Position numbers and translations under genes: made by a program. Positions 35,121 through 44,026 of a stretch of 64,000 bases of DNA are shown here, piece by piece. A model generated the notes under the pieces. It did no database searches and was not told the origin of the DNA. It saw only the letters and a list, made by a program, of their open reading frames with translations. The first letter of the stretch is position 1, and each line of letters starts with the position of its first letter. Source of the DNA: JAICQM01 sp963781555 (lineage in GTDB: Bacteria > Chloroflexota > Limnocylindria > QHBO01); the NCBI GenBank assembly GCA_963781555.1, contig CAWAGB010000006.1, positions 372,001 to 436,000 on the forward strand, in the 5' to 3' direction.

Positions 35121-37479
35121 ATGGCCGGCCGTCCGGTCCGCGTGGCGGTCGACGCCCTGGCCGACCGCCCGGAGCGCACCTTCACCTACCTCCTGCCCGA
35201 TGCCCTCGGCCCGGCGGCGCCGGGCTCCCTGGTGCTGGTCCCGTACGGCCGCCGACTGGCCCTCGGCTACGTCCTCCCCAACCTGACCGATCCGGAAGCC
35301 GATGCCGACGACGCCGAGCTCCGCGAGGTTGAGGCCGTGGTCTCCGCACCGATGCTGACGCCGGACCTCCTGACGCTTGCCGAGGAGGTCGCGGTCTACT
35401 ATCGGGCGCCGGTCGGCACCACCCTGGCCTCGATGCTGCCGCCGGGCCTCGAGTCGCGCCTCTCGCGGCGCTGGGCGGTGGCCGACTCGGAAGCGCTGCC
35501 GGACGAGCTCCGGGCGCTCGTGCACGAAGGGTTCATCGAGGACGCGCCGCTCCTGCGTCACGCCCCACGTCGCGGGCGCGATGCCTGGCTCGAGAAGCTG
35601 CGCCGGTCCGGTGCGCTGCGCGCGCAGTGGACGCTCCGGGCGGCCGATGTCGCCGAGCGACGGGTCCGCGTGCTGCGCCCCGTCGGCGAGGGGACGCCGT
35701 CACGCCGCGCGCCGCTGCAGGTCGCGCTGCTCGAGGCAATCGCGGCGGGGGAGCGGACCTTCCCCGAGCTCGCCGAGTCGCTGGCCATGGACGCCGGACG
35801 CCTCCTCTCGCCGGCACGGCGCCTCGTGGAGCAGGGCCTTGCCGAGCTCGACTGGCGGGTGGAGGTTCGCGATCCGCTTGCCCACCGAACCCGACGCGCG
35901 CCAACGGACCACGACCTCGCGGGAGAGCAGCTCGCCGCCGTCGCCGCGATCGCCGCGCTCGTCCCCGGCGGGGAGCTGCTGCTGGAGGGCGTGGCCGCGG
36001 CCGGAAAGACGGAGGTCTACCTCGCGGCGCTCGCCGCGACTCTTGAGGCGGGACGCAGCGCCATCCTGCTCGTCCCCGAGCTGTCCGGCGTGGCCCAGCT
36101 GGTCGACCGGGTTGCCGCGCTCGCCGGCGACCAGGTGGTGGCGCTCCACTCAGGGCTATCGGGCGGGGAGCGGCACGACGCGTGGTGGCGGATCCTGCGC
36201 GGCGAGGCACGCGTCGTGGTCGGCACCCGCAGCGCCGCCATGGCGCCGCTCGCCGATCTGGGGCTGATCGTCGTCGACGAGGCGCATGACGGTGCCTACA
36301 AGTCGGACAGAACCCCACGCCTCGATGCCCGCTGGGCGGCGCGACGACGCGCTCGCCTCACCGGCGCGCGACTGGTGCTCGGCACAGCGACCCCCGACGT
36401 GGTCACGGTCAGTCGGGCGCGCGGCGGGATGGTGGAGCGGGTGCACCTGCGAGAGCGCCGCGTCGGCGCGGCGCCATCGGTCGAGGTGGTCGACCTGCGC
36501 GAGGAGCTGGCACAGGGCAATCGGTCCATCTTCAGCGGCATCCTGACCGATGCGCTGAGTGCACTGCGTCCTGGAACGGACCAGGGGATCCTGCTCATCA
36601 ACCGCCGAGGTGCGGCGACCTTCGTGCTGTGCCGCGACTGTGGCGAGAGCGTCCGCTGCCCGGACTGCGACCTGCCGTACGTCTTCCATTCCTCCGGCGG
36701 GCGGTTGCGCTGCCATCACTGCGGGCGCACGGCCGCGCCTCCGGACGCGTGCCCGCGCTGTGGCTCGCTCCGCATCCGCTACTTCGGTGCCGGGACCCAG
36801 CGCGTGGAGGCCGAGCTGCGTTCGCGCTTCCCGCGGTTGCGTATCGGCCGCCTGGACTCGGACGTGCTCGCCGCCGGTCGCGGCTACGAGACCGTGTACG
36901 ACGATTTCGCGGCCGGCGCCTTCGACGTGCTCGTCGGTACGCAGCTGGCGGCCAAGGGACTCGACCTGCCGAGCGTGGTGCTGGCGGCGGTGATCGCAGC
37001 CGACATCACCCTCAACCTGCCGGACTACCTGGCTCCCGAGCGCACGTTCCAGCTGCTGGCCCAGGTGGCCGGCCGGGCCGGCCGCGGACCGATGCCGGGG
37101 CGCGTCATCATCCAGACCTACGCGCCCACCCACTACGCGGTGAAGGCGGCGGCCGCCATGGAGGTGGATGCCTTCGCGGACGAGGAGCTGCCGCGCCGCC
37201 GTCTGCTGGGCTACCCGCCGGCCATCGGTCCTCGCCCGCCTGCTGGTGGCGGATGCGGACCGCGAGCGGGCCGAGGCACGCGGTCGCGAGGCGGCGGAAG
37301 CCGTCTCGATCCCGGGCGTCGAGGCGCTGGGTCCACTGCCCGCGTACGTGCCGAAGCGCGCCGGCCGCTGGCGGATGCAGGTCGTGGTGCGCGCCGAGAC
37401 CGAGTCGGCCCGCGCCGACGCCCTCGAGCGCGTTCCGCCGGGCGTGGCGATCGACGTCGATCCGGAGTCGCTCCTCTAG
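35121..37479 (+). CDS. priA: Primosomal protein N' (PriA helicase; frameshifted)
   Basis: Restarts stalled replication forks and unwinds lagging-strand DNA. N-terminal DNA-binding domain, helicase core with Walker A EGVAAAGKTEVYL, DEAHDGAYKSD (Walker B), eight zinc-binding Cys in CRDCG...CPDC...CHHCG...CPRCG (about residues 510-555), GTQLAAKGLDLP and QVAGRAGRG. An extra base near 37224-37230 shifts the frame after GYPPAI, restored at LARLLVADADRERA; merged length about 785. The indel falls inside a copy of the octamer ATCGGTCC. Confidence 0.92.
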
Positions 37480-37495
37480 GCATGCGGCGCATCGG

Positions 37496-37501
37496 TACAA
37501 T
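37496..37501 (+). promoter_or_regulatory. Putative -10 of def (leaderless)
   Basis: TACAAT ends only 6 bases before the def ATG, so the RNA would start at the AUG itself. No Shine-Dalgarno is present before this start. The -35 region is not recognisable. Confidence 0.45.
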
Positions 37502-37507
37502 GCGGAC

Positions 37508-38014
37508 ATGGTCGTCCGCGAGATTCTCACCGCCGAAGCCGCCATCCTGCGCGAGAAGACGAAGAAGGTCTCCTCGTTCGATGCGAGCCTGCACCGCCTG
37601 CTCGACGACATGCTCGAGACGATGCGCGATGCGCCCGGCATCGGTCTGGCCGCCAACCAGGTCGGGGTGCCGCTGCAGGTCGCGGTGATCGAGCTCGAAG
37701 ACACCATCTACGAGCTGGTCAACCCGCAGATCGTAAAGGCGTCCGGGGAAGTGATCGACTGGGAGGGGTGCCTCTCGATTCCGGGCTTCGTGGCCGAGGT
37801 GACGCGCCACCAGAAGGTGACCGTCAAGGCCCGCGACCGCCATGGCAAGGAGTTCCGCATCAAGGGCGAGGACCTGCTGGCGCGGGCATTGCAGCACGAG
37901 ATCGACCATCTCAACGGGATCCTGTACATCGACTACCTCGAGAGCCTCGAGGAGCTCGTCCGGGTGAGCGAGCATCCCGACGAGGTGCCCGAGGAGTCGG
38001 CAGCAAGCATCTGA
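37508..38014 (+). CDS. def: Peptide deformylase
   Basis: Removes the formyl group from nascent Met. Motifs GIGLAANQVG, EGCLSIPG and QHEIDHLNG (metal-binding Cys and His pair with catalytic Glu) are all intact. 168 residues with a short acidic tail. Paired with fmt, which adds the formyl group, 23 bases downstream. Confidence 0.97.
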   Translation: MVVREILTAEAAILREKTKKVSSFDASLHRLLDDMLETMRDAPGIGLAANQVGVPLQVAVIELEDTIYELVNPQIVKASGEVIDWEGCLSIPGFVAEVTRHQKVTVKARDRHGKEFRIKGEDLLARALQHEIDHLNGILYIDYLESLEELVRVSEHPDEVPEESAASI

Positions 38015-38037
38015 CGAGGACCGATGCCACGCGCCTC

Positions 38038-38973
38038 GTGAGTCGCATCGGGCGGATCGCCTTCCTCGGCACAGGGGCGTTCGGCGTCCCGCTGCTGCAA
38101 CGCCTCGCGGAGCTTGCTGACGAGCTCCTCGTCGTCAGCCAGCCCGATCGTCCCGCCGGGCGCGGCATGCACTCGCGGCCCTCCCCGGTCAGCGCCTGGG
38201 CGCGCGAGGCGGGGCTGCGGGTGGAGACGCCGCGCCGTCTCCGCTCCGGCGAGGGCCGTGGGCTGCTGCGCGACTGGGCGCCGGACGGCCTGCTGCTCGT
38301 CGCCTACGGACAGCTCGTGCCCGACGACCTGCTGGCGCTGGCGCCGCGGCTGCCGCTCAACGTGCATCCCTCCCTGCTGCCGCGCCATCGCGGGGCGGCG
38401 CCGGTGGCATCCACCATCCTCGCCGGCGACACCGAGGGAGGCGTGACGCTGATGGTGATGGAGGCGCGCCTCGACGCCGGGCCGATCGTCGCGCAATGGA
38501 CCGTGCCGCTCACCGGACGCGAGACCACCCCGGAGCTGGAGGGCCGGCTGGCGCGACTGGCGGCGGAGGCGGTACCGGCGGAGCTCGAGACGTGGGCCTC
38601 CCGTGCGATCGCGCCGCGCCCCCAGGACGAGGCGCGCGCGACGCTCATCCGGCCGTTCGGCCGCGAGGACGGGCGCATCGACTGGCGCCGCAGCTCGGTG
38701 GACCTTGACCGCCAGGTGCGTGCCCTCCAGCCGTGGCCGGGGGCGTGGACCACCCTCGACGGCAAGCGGCTGCATGTGCGTGCCGCGCACCCACTACCGG
38801 GGTTCGACGACCTCCCGATCGGGTCGCTGATCCCCGGCGAGGTGGTCCGGGTGGCATGCGGCCGCGGAGCGCTGGGGCTGGAAGTGGTGCAGCCGGAGGG
38901 CAAGCCGCCCATGGATGCCGGCTCGTGGCGCAACGGGATGCAGCGCGAGCACGTCATGCTCGGAGTGGACTGA
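38038..38973 (+). CDS. fmt: Methionyl-tRNA formyltransferase
   Basis: Formylates initiator Met-tRNA using formyl-tetrahydrofolate. FLGTGAFGVPLLQRL, QPDRPAGRGM, the catalytic-loop NVHPSLLPRHRGAAP and LDAGPIVAQ are seen. 311 residues. The GTG start overlaps the stop of a five-codon mini-ORF (ATG 38024, inside GGACCGATG), so initiation may depend on translation of that mini-ORF. Confidence 0.95.
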   Translation: MSRIGRIAFLGTGAFGVPLLQRLAELADELLVVSQPDRPAGRGMHSRPSPVSAWAREAGLRVETPRRLRSGEGRGLLRDWAPDGLLLVAYGQLVPDDLLALAPRLPLNVHPSLLPRHRGAAPVASTILAGDTEGGVTLMVMEARLDAGPIVAQWTVPLTGRETTPELEGRLARLAAEAVPAELETWASRAIAPRPQDEARATLIRPFGREDGRIDWRRSSVDLDRQVRALQPWPGAWTTLDGKRLHVRAAHPLPGFDDLPIGSLIPGEVVRVACGRGALGLEVVQPEGKPPMDAGSWRNGMQREHVMLGVD

Positions 38974-39005
38974 ACCCGGTCCACGAAGGCGCGGCGACCC
39001 TCCGC

Positions 39006-39011
39006 TATACT
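39006..39011 (+). promoter_or_regulatory. Putative -10 of the YugP-like protease gene
   Basis: TATACT preceded by GC, 33 bases before the ATG. The leader carries a strong Shine-Dalgarno (TGGAGGTGGGG). No good -35. Confidence 0.45.
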
Positions 39012-39044
39012 CCGGCCATCCCCCTGGAGGTGGGGAACAGCACG

Positions 39045-39770
39045 ATGATCTTCGACCCCCGCTACATCTTCTTCGTTCTCATTCCGACCATTGCCATCAC
39101 CGGCTGGGCGGCATGGCGGGTGCGTGCCACGTACTCGAAGTGGTCGAAGGTGGATTCCGGCATCAACCTCAACGCATTCGACTTCGCCCGCCAGCTGCTT
39201 GACCGCCAGGGGCTGCGCGACGTCAAGATCGAGCCGACTCCCGGCCAGCTCACCGACCACTACGACCCGCGCGGCAAGGTGCTGCGCGTGAGCAGCCAGG
39301 TCGCCGACGCGACGGCTCTGGAGTCGGCGGGCATCGTCACCTCCCAGCAGCGGCTCAGCGTGGCGGCGGCGGCGGTCATCGCCCACGAGGTCGGCCACGC
39401 CCTCCAGGACCACAAGGGCGAGCCGGCCATGAAGCTCCGCCAGCTCATCGTTCCCGCCGCCCAGTTCGGCTCCGGGGTGGCGCCATGGCTGATCATCGCC
39501 GGGGTGTGGCTGCAGTTCTTCGGGTTGGCGATCATCGGTCTCATCGGCTTCGCGGGCGCGGTGCTGTTCACCTTCGCCACCCTGCCGGTCGAGATCGGCG
39601 CGTCGGGCAAGGCGCTGGCCTTCGTCAACACCCTGGGCATGACCGGCGAGCGCCACCACGGCGCGCGCGCCGTGCTCAAGGCCGCGGCCTGGACGTACGT
39701 CGCCGGCGCGCTCACCGCGCTGCTGACGTTCCTGTACTACGCGTGGCTCGTCTTCGGACGTCGTGACTGA
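39045..39770 (+). CDS. Membrane zinc metallopeptidase, YugP-like
   Basis: 241 residues. One N-terminal membrane helix, the zinc motif HEVGHALQDHKG, then three membrane helices in the C-terminal half (around residues 145-165, 168-190 and 215-238). NLNAFDFARQLLD and VEIGASGKALAF match the neutral zinc metallopeptidase family typified by Bacillus YugP. Probably membrane-protein turnover. Stop overlaps the rlmN start. Confidence 0.88.
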   Translation: MIFDPRYIFFVLIPTIAITGWAAWRVRATYSKWSKVDSGINLNAFDFARQLLDRQGLRDVKIEPTPGQLTDHYDPRGKVLRVSSQVADATALESAGIVTSQQRLSVAAAAVIAHEVGHALQDHKGEPAMKLRQLIVPAAQFGSGVAPWLIIAGVWLQFFGLAIIGLIGFAGAVLFTFATLPVEIGASGKALAFVNTLGMTGERHHGARAVLKAAAWTYVAGALTALLTFLYYAWLVFGRRD

Positions 39771-40920
39771 GCTGGCCCTGGCCGGCCCAGCGCCGGCCAT
39801 CAGCGAGATCGCACCCGCACCGCTCGCCGCGTGGCTCGACGCCCGCGGCGAGCCCGCGTACCGGGCGGCGCAGATCCTGGCCGGCGCACATCGTGCCGAC
39901 GCGGGCAGCTTCGCCGACCTGACCGACGTGCCGGGCCCGCTCCGTGCGGCGCTCGACGTCGACTTCCGCTTCAGCACCATCCCGGCGAGCCACGTGCTGA
40001 CCGCCGACAACGGGCTGACCGCCAAGGCCGTGCACCAGCTTCACGACGGCCAGCGCGTCGAGTCGGTGCTGATGCGCTACCCGTCGCGCGGCAAGATGGG
40101 GGAGCGGACCACCATCTGCATCTCCTCGCAGGCCGGTTGCGCGGTCGGCTGTCCCTTCTGCGCCACCGGGCAGGCAGGCTTCGCCCGCCAGCTGAGCCCC
40201 GGCGAGATCGTCGACCAGGTACTGCACTGGCACCGGCCGCCGTGGCACGCGCTGGGGCCGGAGTGGCGGCCCAGCGACCGCAGCGCGACCTACAACATTG
40301 TCTTCATGGGCATGGGCGAGCCGCTCAACAATGCCGATCGGGTGTTCGACGCGGTGCGCCTTCTCAACGACCCGCAGCGGCTCGGTATCGGGGCGCGCCG
40401 CATCACGGTCAGCACCTCGGGGGTGGTCCCCGGGATCGACCGCATGATCGACGAGCTGCCGCAGGTCAACCTGGCGATCAGCCTGCATGCCGCCACCGAC
40501 GACCTGCGCGACGAGCTGGTGCCCATCAACCGCAAGTGGCCGGTGGCCAGCGTCATCGACGCCGGCCAGCGCTTCTCCGAACGTACCGGCCGCCGGGTGA
40601 GCCTCGAGTACGTGATGATCGACGGCCTCAACGACACCGATGCGCAGGGCGCGGCACTTGTCGACGCGGCGCGCGGCTGGCGCAGCCACGTCAACCTCAT
40701 CCCGCTCAACCCAACGCCCGGCTCGCGCTGGAGCGGCACGCCGGCGGCACGCATCGCGCATTTCGTCGAAGCGCTCCGGGCGGGCGGGATTTCGGTCACC
40801 GTGCGCGACACGCGCGGACGCGAGATCGAGGCGGCCTGCGGCCAGCTCCACGCGCAGCTCGCCGGCAGGGAGCTGCCGCGCGCCGGGCAAGCCCCCGACC
40901 CATCGGTCCCGGTCGCATGA
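39763..40920 (+). CDS. rlmN: 23S rRNA/tRNA adenine-C2 methyltransferase RlmN
   Basis: Radical SAM enzyme methylating A2503 of 23S rRNA and A37 of some tRNAs. CxxxCxxC cluster motif CAVGCPFCATG; FMGMGEPLNN; STSGVVPGI; NPTPGSRW. The C-terminal VRDTRGREIEAACGQL carries the second catalytic Cys. 385 residues. GTG start overlaps the protease stop; the rpe ATG overlaps its own stop. Confidence 0.96.
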   Translation: MTELALAGPAPAISEIAPAPLAAWLDARGEPAYRAAQILAGAHRADAGSFADLTDVPGPLRAALDVDFRFSTIPASHVLTADNGLTAKAVHQLHDGQRVESVLMRYPSRGKMGERTTICISSQAGCAVGCPFCATGQAGFARQLSPGEIVDQVLHWHRPPWHALGPEWRPSDRSATYNIVFMGMGEPLNNADRVFDAVRLLNDPQRLGIGARRITVSTSGVVPGIDRMIDELPQVNLAISLHAATDDLRDELVPINRKWPVASVIDAGQRFSERTGRRVSLEYVMIDGLNDTDAQGAALVDAARGWRSHVNLIPLNPTPGSRWSGTPAARIAHFVEALRAGGISVTVRDTRGREIEAACGQLHAQLAGRELPRAGQAPDPSVPVA

Positions 40921-41594
40921 GCGCCGAACTCCAGATCAGCGCCTCGATCCTGAATGCCGACTTCGCGCAGCTCGGCCACGAAATGCGGCGCGCGGTGGAG
41001 GGGGGCGTCGACTCGATCCACCTCGACGTCATGGACGGCCACTTCGTCGACAACATCACCCTGGGACCGGTGGTCGTCGAGGCCCTGCGGCCGCATGCAA
41101 GCGTCCCGTTCCACAGCCACCTCATGATCAGCCACCCGCTGGCCTACATCGACGCCTTCGCCGAGGCGGGCAGCGACCTGATCGTGGCCCACGTCGAGGC
41201 TGACGACGACCCGGGCGCGGTCATCGACGCCATCCGCGCGGCTGGCAAGGCCCCGGGCCTGTCGCTCAACCCCGACACCCCGGTGGACGACATCACGCCA
41301 TACCTCGACCGCATCGAGCTGCTGCTGGTGATGACCGTCCAGCCCGGCTGGGGCGGCCAGCCGTTCCGGGGCGACGTCCTGTCCAAGATGGCCTGGCTGC
41401 GCGACGAGATCGATCGCCGCGGGCTTGACCTGCCCATTGGCGTGGACGGCGGCGTGAACCTGGAGACGATCCGCGAGGCCCACGATGCCGGGGGACGCGT
41501 GCTGGTGGTGGGCTCGGGGCTGTATCGTCATGACGGCGACCTGACGACGGTCGTCGACGACCTTCGCCGCGCTGCCCTCGCGGATGCCAACTGA
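40917..41594 (+). CDS. rpe: Ribulose-phosphate 3-epimerase
   Basis: Pentose phosphate pathway epimerase, a TIM barrel of 225 residues. SASILNADFAQLG, HLDVMDGHFVDNITLGP, HLMISHP, MTVQPGWGGQPF and GVDGGVN are the family signature with metal ligands. Overlaps rlmN by 4 bases. Confidence 0.96.
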   Translation: MSAELQISASILNADFAQLGHEMRRAVEGGVDSIHLDVMDGHFVDNITLGPVVVEALRPHASVPFHSHLMISHPLAYIDAFAEAGSDLIVAHVEADDDPGAVIDAIRAAGKAPGLSLNPDTPVDDITPYLDRIELLLVMTVQPGWGGQPFRGDVLSKMAWLRDEIDRRGLDLPIGVDGGVNLETIREAHDAGGRVLVVGSGLYRHDGDLTTVVDDLRRAALADAN

Positions 41595-41646
41595 CCGATG
41601 CCGCGGCGTACCGCCGCGGAGCCATCCCGCCTGCCGACCTGGTGAC

Positions 41647-43221
41647 ATGCTGACTCGCACCCGACCACTCTCCCTGCTCCTTGTCCTCGCCGTGCTGCTC
41701 GCCGCGTGCGGCGAGAACGGCCCGCTCCCCATCGGCGGCTCGCCGACTCCGGTGCCGCCGCGAGAAGTGGCGGTCGTGGTGATCGACGGTGCCACCGGCG
41801 ACCCGATCCCGGGTGCCATCATCACCGCCCACGGGCAGGAGCTGACCGCCGACGACACCGGGGCGGCGACGGTCACCGCCTTCGTCGACGACGCGGTCGA
41901 GGCCACCGCCGATGGCTACGAGGACGGCGCGGGGAGCGTCCCCGCCGACGGGGAGCTGCGCGTCGAGCTCCGCGACAACACCCTGGAGGGCACCGTCACC
42001 GACGAGACGGGGGCGCCGCTGGCCGGGGTCGACGTGTTCGTGGATGAGCAGGCCGACGGCGCCGTCGCCACGACCGACGAGGACGGCACGTACCTGCTGC
42101 CGGACGTGCCGGAGAGCGGGACGCTGATCTACAAGCGCGCCGGCTATCGGCTCGGCGAGATCCCGCTGGGCCAGCAGATGACGGTCGACGTGGCGATGGA
42201 GCCGTTCGGGGTCCGCGCGCTCTATGCGCCGTCGGCGGTCTTCGAGGCGCCCGGGCGCCTGGACGCCATGCTCGACCTGCTCGACCGCACGGAGGCCAAC
42301 GCGCTGGTCATCGACGTCAAGGAGACGGACGGCAAGCTCTTCTGGGCCACCGATCTGCCCGAGGCGGTCGCCGCCGGATCGGTCCGCGAGAACCCGGTCT
42401 TCGACCTGGAGGAGCTGCTGCCGGCGCTGAAGGAGCGCGGCATCTACACCATCGCACGGATGGTCTCGATGAAGGACAACACGACCGCCGCGGCGCGGCC
42501 CGAGCTGGCGGTGATGAACGCCGCGACCGGGGAGCCGTGGCGCGACAACATCGGTGGCGCGTGGCTCGACCCGAGCGCCCCGGGCGTCGGGGAGTATCTG
42601 GCCGCGATCGCCGGCGATCTCGCCGACAAGGGCTTCGACGAGGTGCAGCTGGACTACATCCGTTTTTACAGCGATGGTCCGTACGACGTGGCCGATACCA
42701 ACCTGCCGAACACCCAGTCGTTCCGGCTGCCGGCCATCGAGCGCGTCCTGCGCGTCGTGAGCACGCGGCTGCATCACACGCGTGCCTTCCTGGGCGCGGA
42801 CGTCTTCCCGATCAGCTTCATCGTCCCCGACGACCAGGGGATCGGCCAGCGGCCGGAGGTGATCATGCCGTACGTCGACTACTTCTGCCCCATGGTCTAC
42901 CCGTCGCACTACGGGCCCGGGGTGTTCGGCTACGGGATTCCCAACAACTACCCGTACGAGATCGTCGACGAGACGCTCAAGCGCATGAACGTCGAGGCGG
43001 AGGGTCTCCCGATGTCGATCCGGCCGTGGATCCAGGACTTCGGCTACGGGGCCCTGGCGCCGTACACCGCGGCCCAGGTGAAGGCCGAGATGGCGGCCGC
43101 GGCGGACAACGGGACGTCGGGCTGGATGATCTGGAACGCGCGCGCCATCTTCACCGAGGCCGCGCTGGCGCCACCGCGTCCGGGCGAGGACGCAGGACCG
43201 ATCACCGCCGCCGCGCGCTGA
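41647..43221 (+). CDS. Lipoprotein with regulatory-like beta domains and a DUF4015-type glycoside hydrolase-like barrel
   Basis: 524 residues from ATG 41647. The lipobox LLAACG ends a hydrophobic signal, so LspA would process it. Residues about 40-110 and 110-170 look like two carboxypeptidase-regulatory-like beta sandwiches (DGATGDPIPGAIITA; DETGAPLAGVDVFV). From about 175 a TIM-barrel region follows (VIDVKETDGKLFWATDLP, DEVQLDYIRFYSDG, PYVDYFCPMVYPSHY, PWIQDFGYG), matching DUF4015 putative glycoside hydrolases. Asp/Glu in LDYIRF and Tyr in VYPSHY are candidate active-site residues. Probably surface-exposed and acting on wall or exopolysaccharide, which is inferred. Confidence 0.82.
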   Translation: MLTRTRPLSLLLVLAVLLAACGENGPLPIGGSPTPVPPREVAVVVIDGATGDPIPGAIITAHGQELTADDTGAATVTAFVDDAVEATADGYEDGAGSVPADGELRVELRDNTLEGTVTDETGAPLAGVDVFVDEQADGAVATTDEDGTYLLPDVPESGTLIYKRAGYRLGEIPLGQQMTVDVAMEPFGVRALYAPSAVFEAPGRLDAMLDLLDRTEANALVIDVKETDGKLFWATDLPEAVAAGSVRENPVFDLEELLPALKERGIYTIARMVSMKDNTTAAARPELAVMNAATGEPWRDNIGGAWLDPSAPGVGEYLAAIAGDLADKGFDEVQLDYIRFYSDGPYDVADTNLPNTQSFRLPAIERVLRVVSTRLHHTRAFLGADVFPISFIVPDDQGIGQRPEVIMPYVDYFCPMVYPSHYGPGVFGYGIPNNYPYEIVDETLKRMNVEAEGLPMSIRPWIQDFGYGALAPYTAAQVKAEMAAAADNGTSGWMIWNARAIFTEAALAPPRPGEDAGPITAAAR

Positions 43222-43661
43222 TGCGCCTCGTCGTGCAGCGCGTCACCCGCGCCGCCGTGCGGGTGGACGACGAGGTCGTCGGGGAGATCGGGCCGGGGGC
43301 AGTCGTGCTCACCGGGATCGGCACCGGGGACGACGATGCCGTCGTGGACCGGATGGCCGACAGGCTCATCGGCCTGCGCTACTTCGAGGACGACGAGGGG
43401 CGCACGAATCGCGCGATCAGCGACATGGGCGGCGAGCTGCTGGTGGTGAGCCAGTTCACCCTCTACGCCGACGTGCGCCACGGCCGGCGTCCCGGCTTCA
43501 CGGACGCGGCACCGCCGGAAGTTGCGGCGCCACTCGTCGATCGCTTCGCGGCGCGGCTGCGTAGTGTCGGCGTCAGGGTGGCTACGGGCCGCTTCGGCGC
43601 CTCGATGGCGCTGGAGCTGGTCAACGACGGCCCGTTCACCATGGTCCTGGACTCTGCCTGA
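43221..43661 (+). CDS. dtd: D-aminoacyl-tRNA deacylase
   Basis: Recycles D-aminoacyl-tRNAs. 146 residues. MRLVVQRVTRAAV, LLVVSQFTLYADVRHGRRPGF (catalytic Thr region) and the C-terminal NDGPFTM (family NxGP motif) are clear. ATG shares bases with the preceding stop codon. Confidence 0.95.
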   Translation: MRLVVQRVTRAAVRVDDEVVGEIGPGAVVLTGIGTGDDDAVVDRMADRLIGLRYFEDDEGRTNRAISDMGGELLVVSQFTLYADVRHGRRPGFTDAAPPEVAAPLVDRFAARLRSVGVRVATGRFGASMALELVNDGPFTMVLDSA

Positions 43662-43684
43662 CCGAGGGGCGCCGGACACAACGA

Positions 43685-43708
43685 CGCCCGCGTCAGGTGA
43701 CGCGGGCG
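43685..43708. terminator. Bidirectional terminator between dtd and rpmB
   Basis: Perfect 10-base stem CGCCCGCGTC/GACGCGGGCG with a 4-base loop in the 70-base gap between two convergent genes. T-runs are weak on both sides. Confidence 0.6.
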
Positions 43709-43731
43709 CATCGGTCTGGAGCAGAGGAGAG

Positions 43732-43923
43732 TCAGACCTTCTGGGAGGTCCTGATGCAACGGCTGCAGGCCTGGACCCGCTTCGTCGTGCCGTTCGTGGT
43801 GACGGTCATCGGCTGCAGGTTGGGGATCCAGCGGCGCAGCGCGCGCTTGCGGTTCATGCCGACGGACTGGGGGTTCCAGCCGGTGATCGGCTTCTTGCCG
43901 CAGATGTCGCAGATGCGGGCCAT
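43732..43923 (-). CDS. rpmB: 50S ribosomal protein L28
   Basis: 63 residues, MARICDICGKKPITGWN ... ACSRCIRTSQK. The two CxxC pairs make this the zinc-binding form. An in-frame ATG five codons upstream exists but homologues begin at MARIC. It is the only small ribosomal gene on the minus strand here, opposite to recG. Confidence 0.95.
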   Translation of the reverse strand: MARICDICGKKPITGWNPQSVGMNRKRALRRWIPNLQPMTVTTNGTTKRVQACSRCIRTSQKV

Positions 43924-44026
43924 GGTGAGGTGCTCCAATCACGAAACAACCGGCGCGAGGCGCCGGAGCGACCCGGATCGTAGCACGCTAGGATCGAGCC
44001 ATGCAATCGAGCGCCCCACGGCGGGC

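Noticed and set aside
35997..36014. PriA Walker A apparently lacking the GSGKT glycines
   Set aside because: GVAAAGKT still satisfies GxxxxGKT, so the ATPase site is intact rather than a helicase-dead variant.
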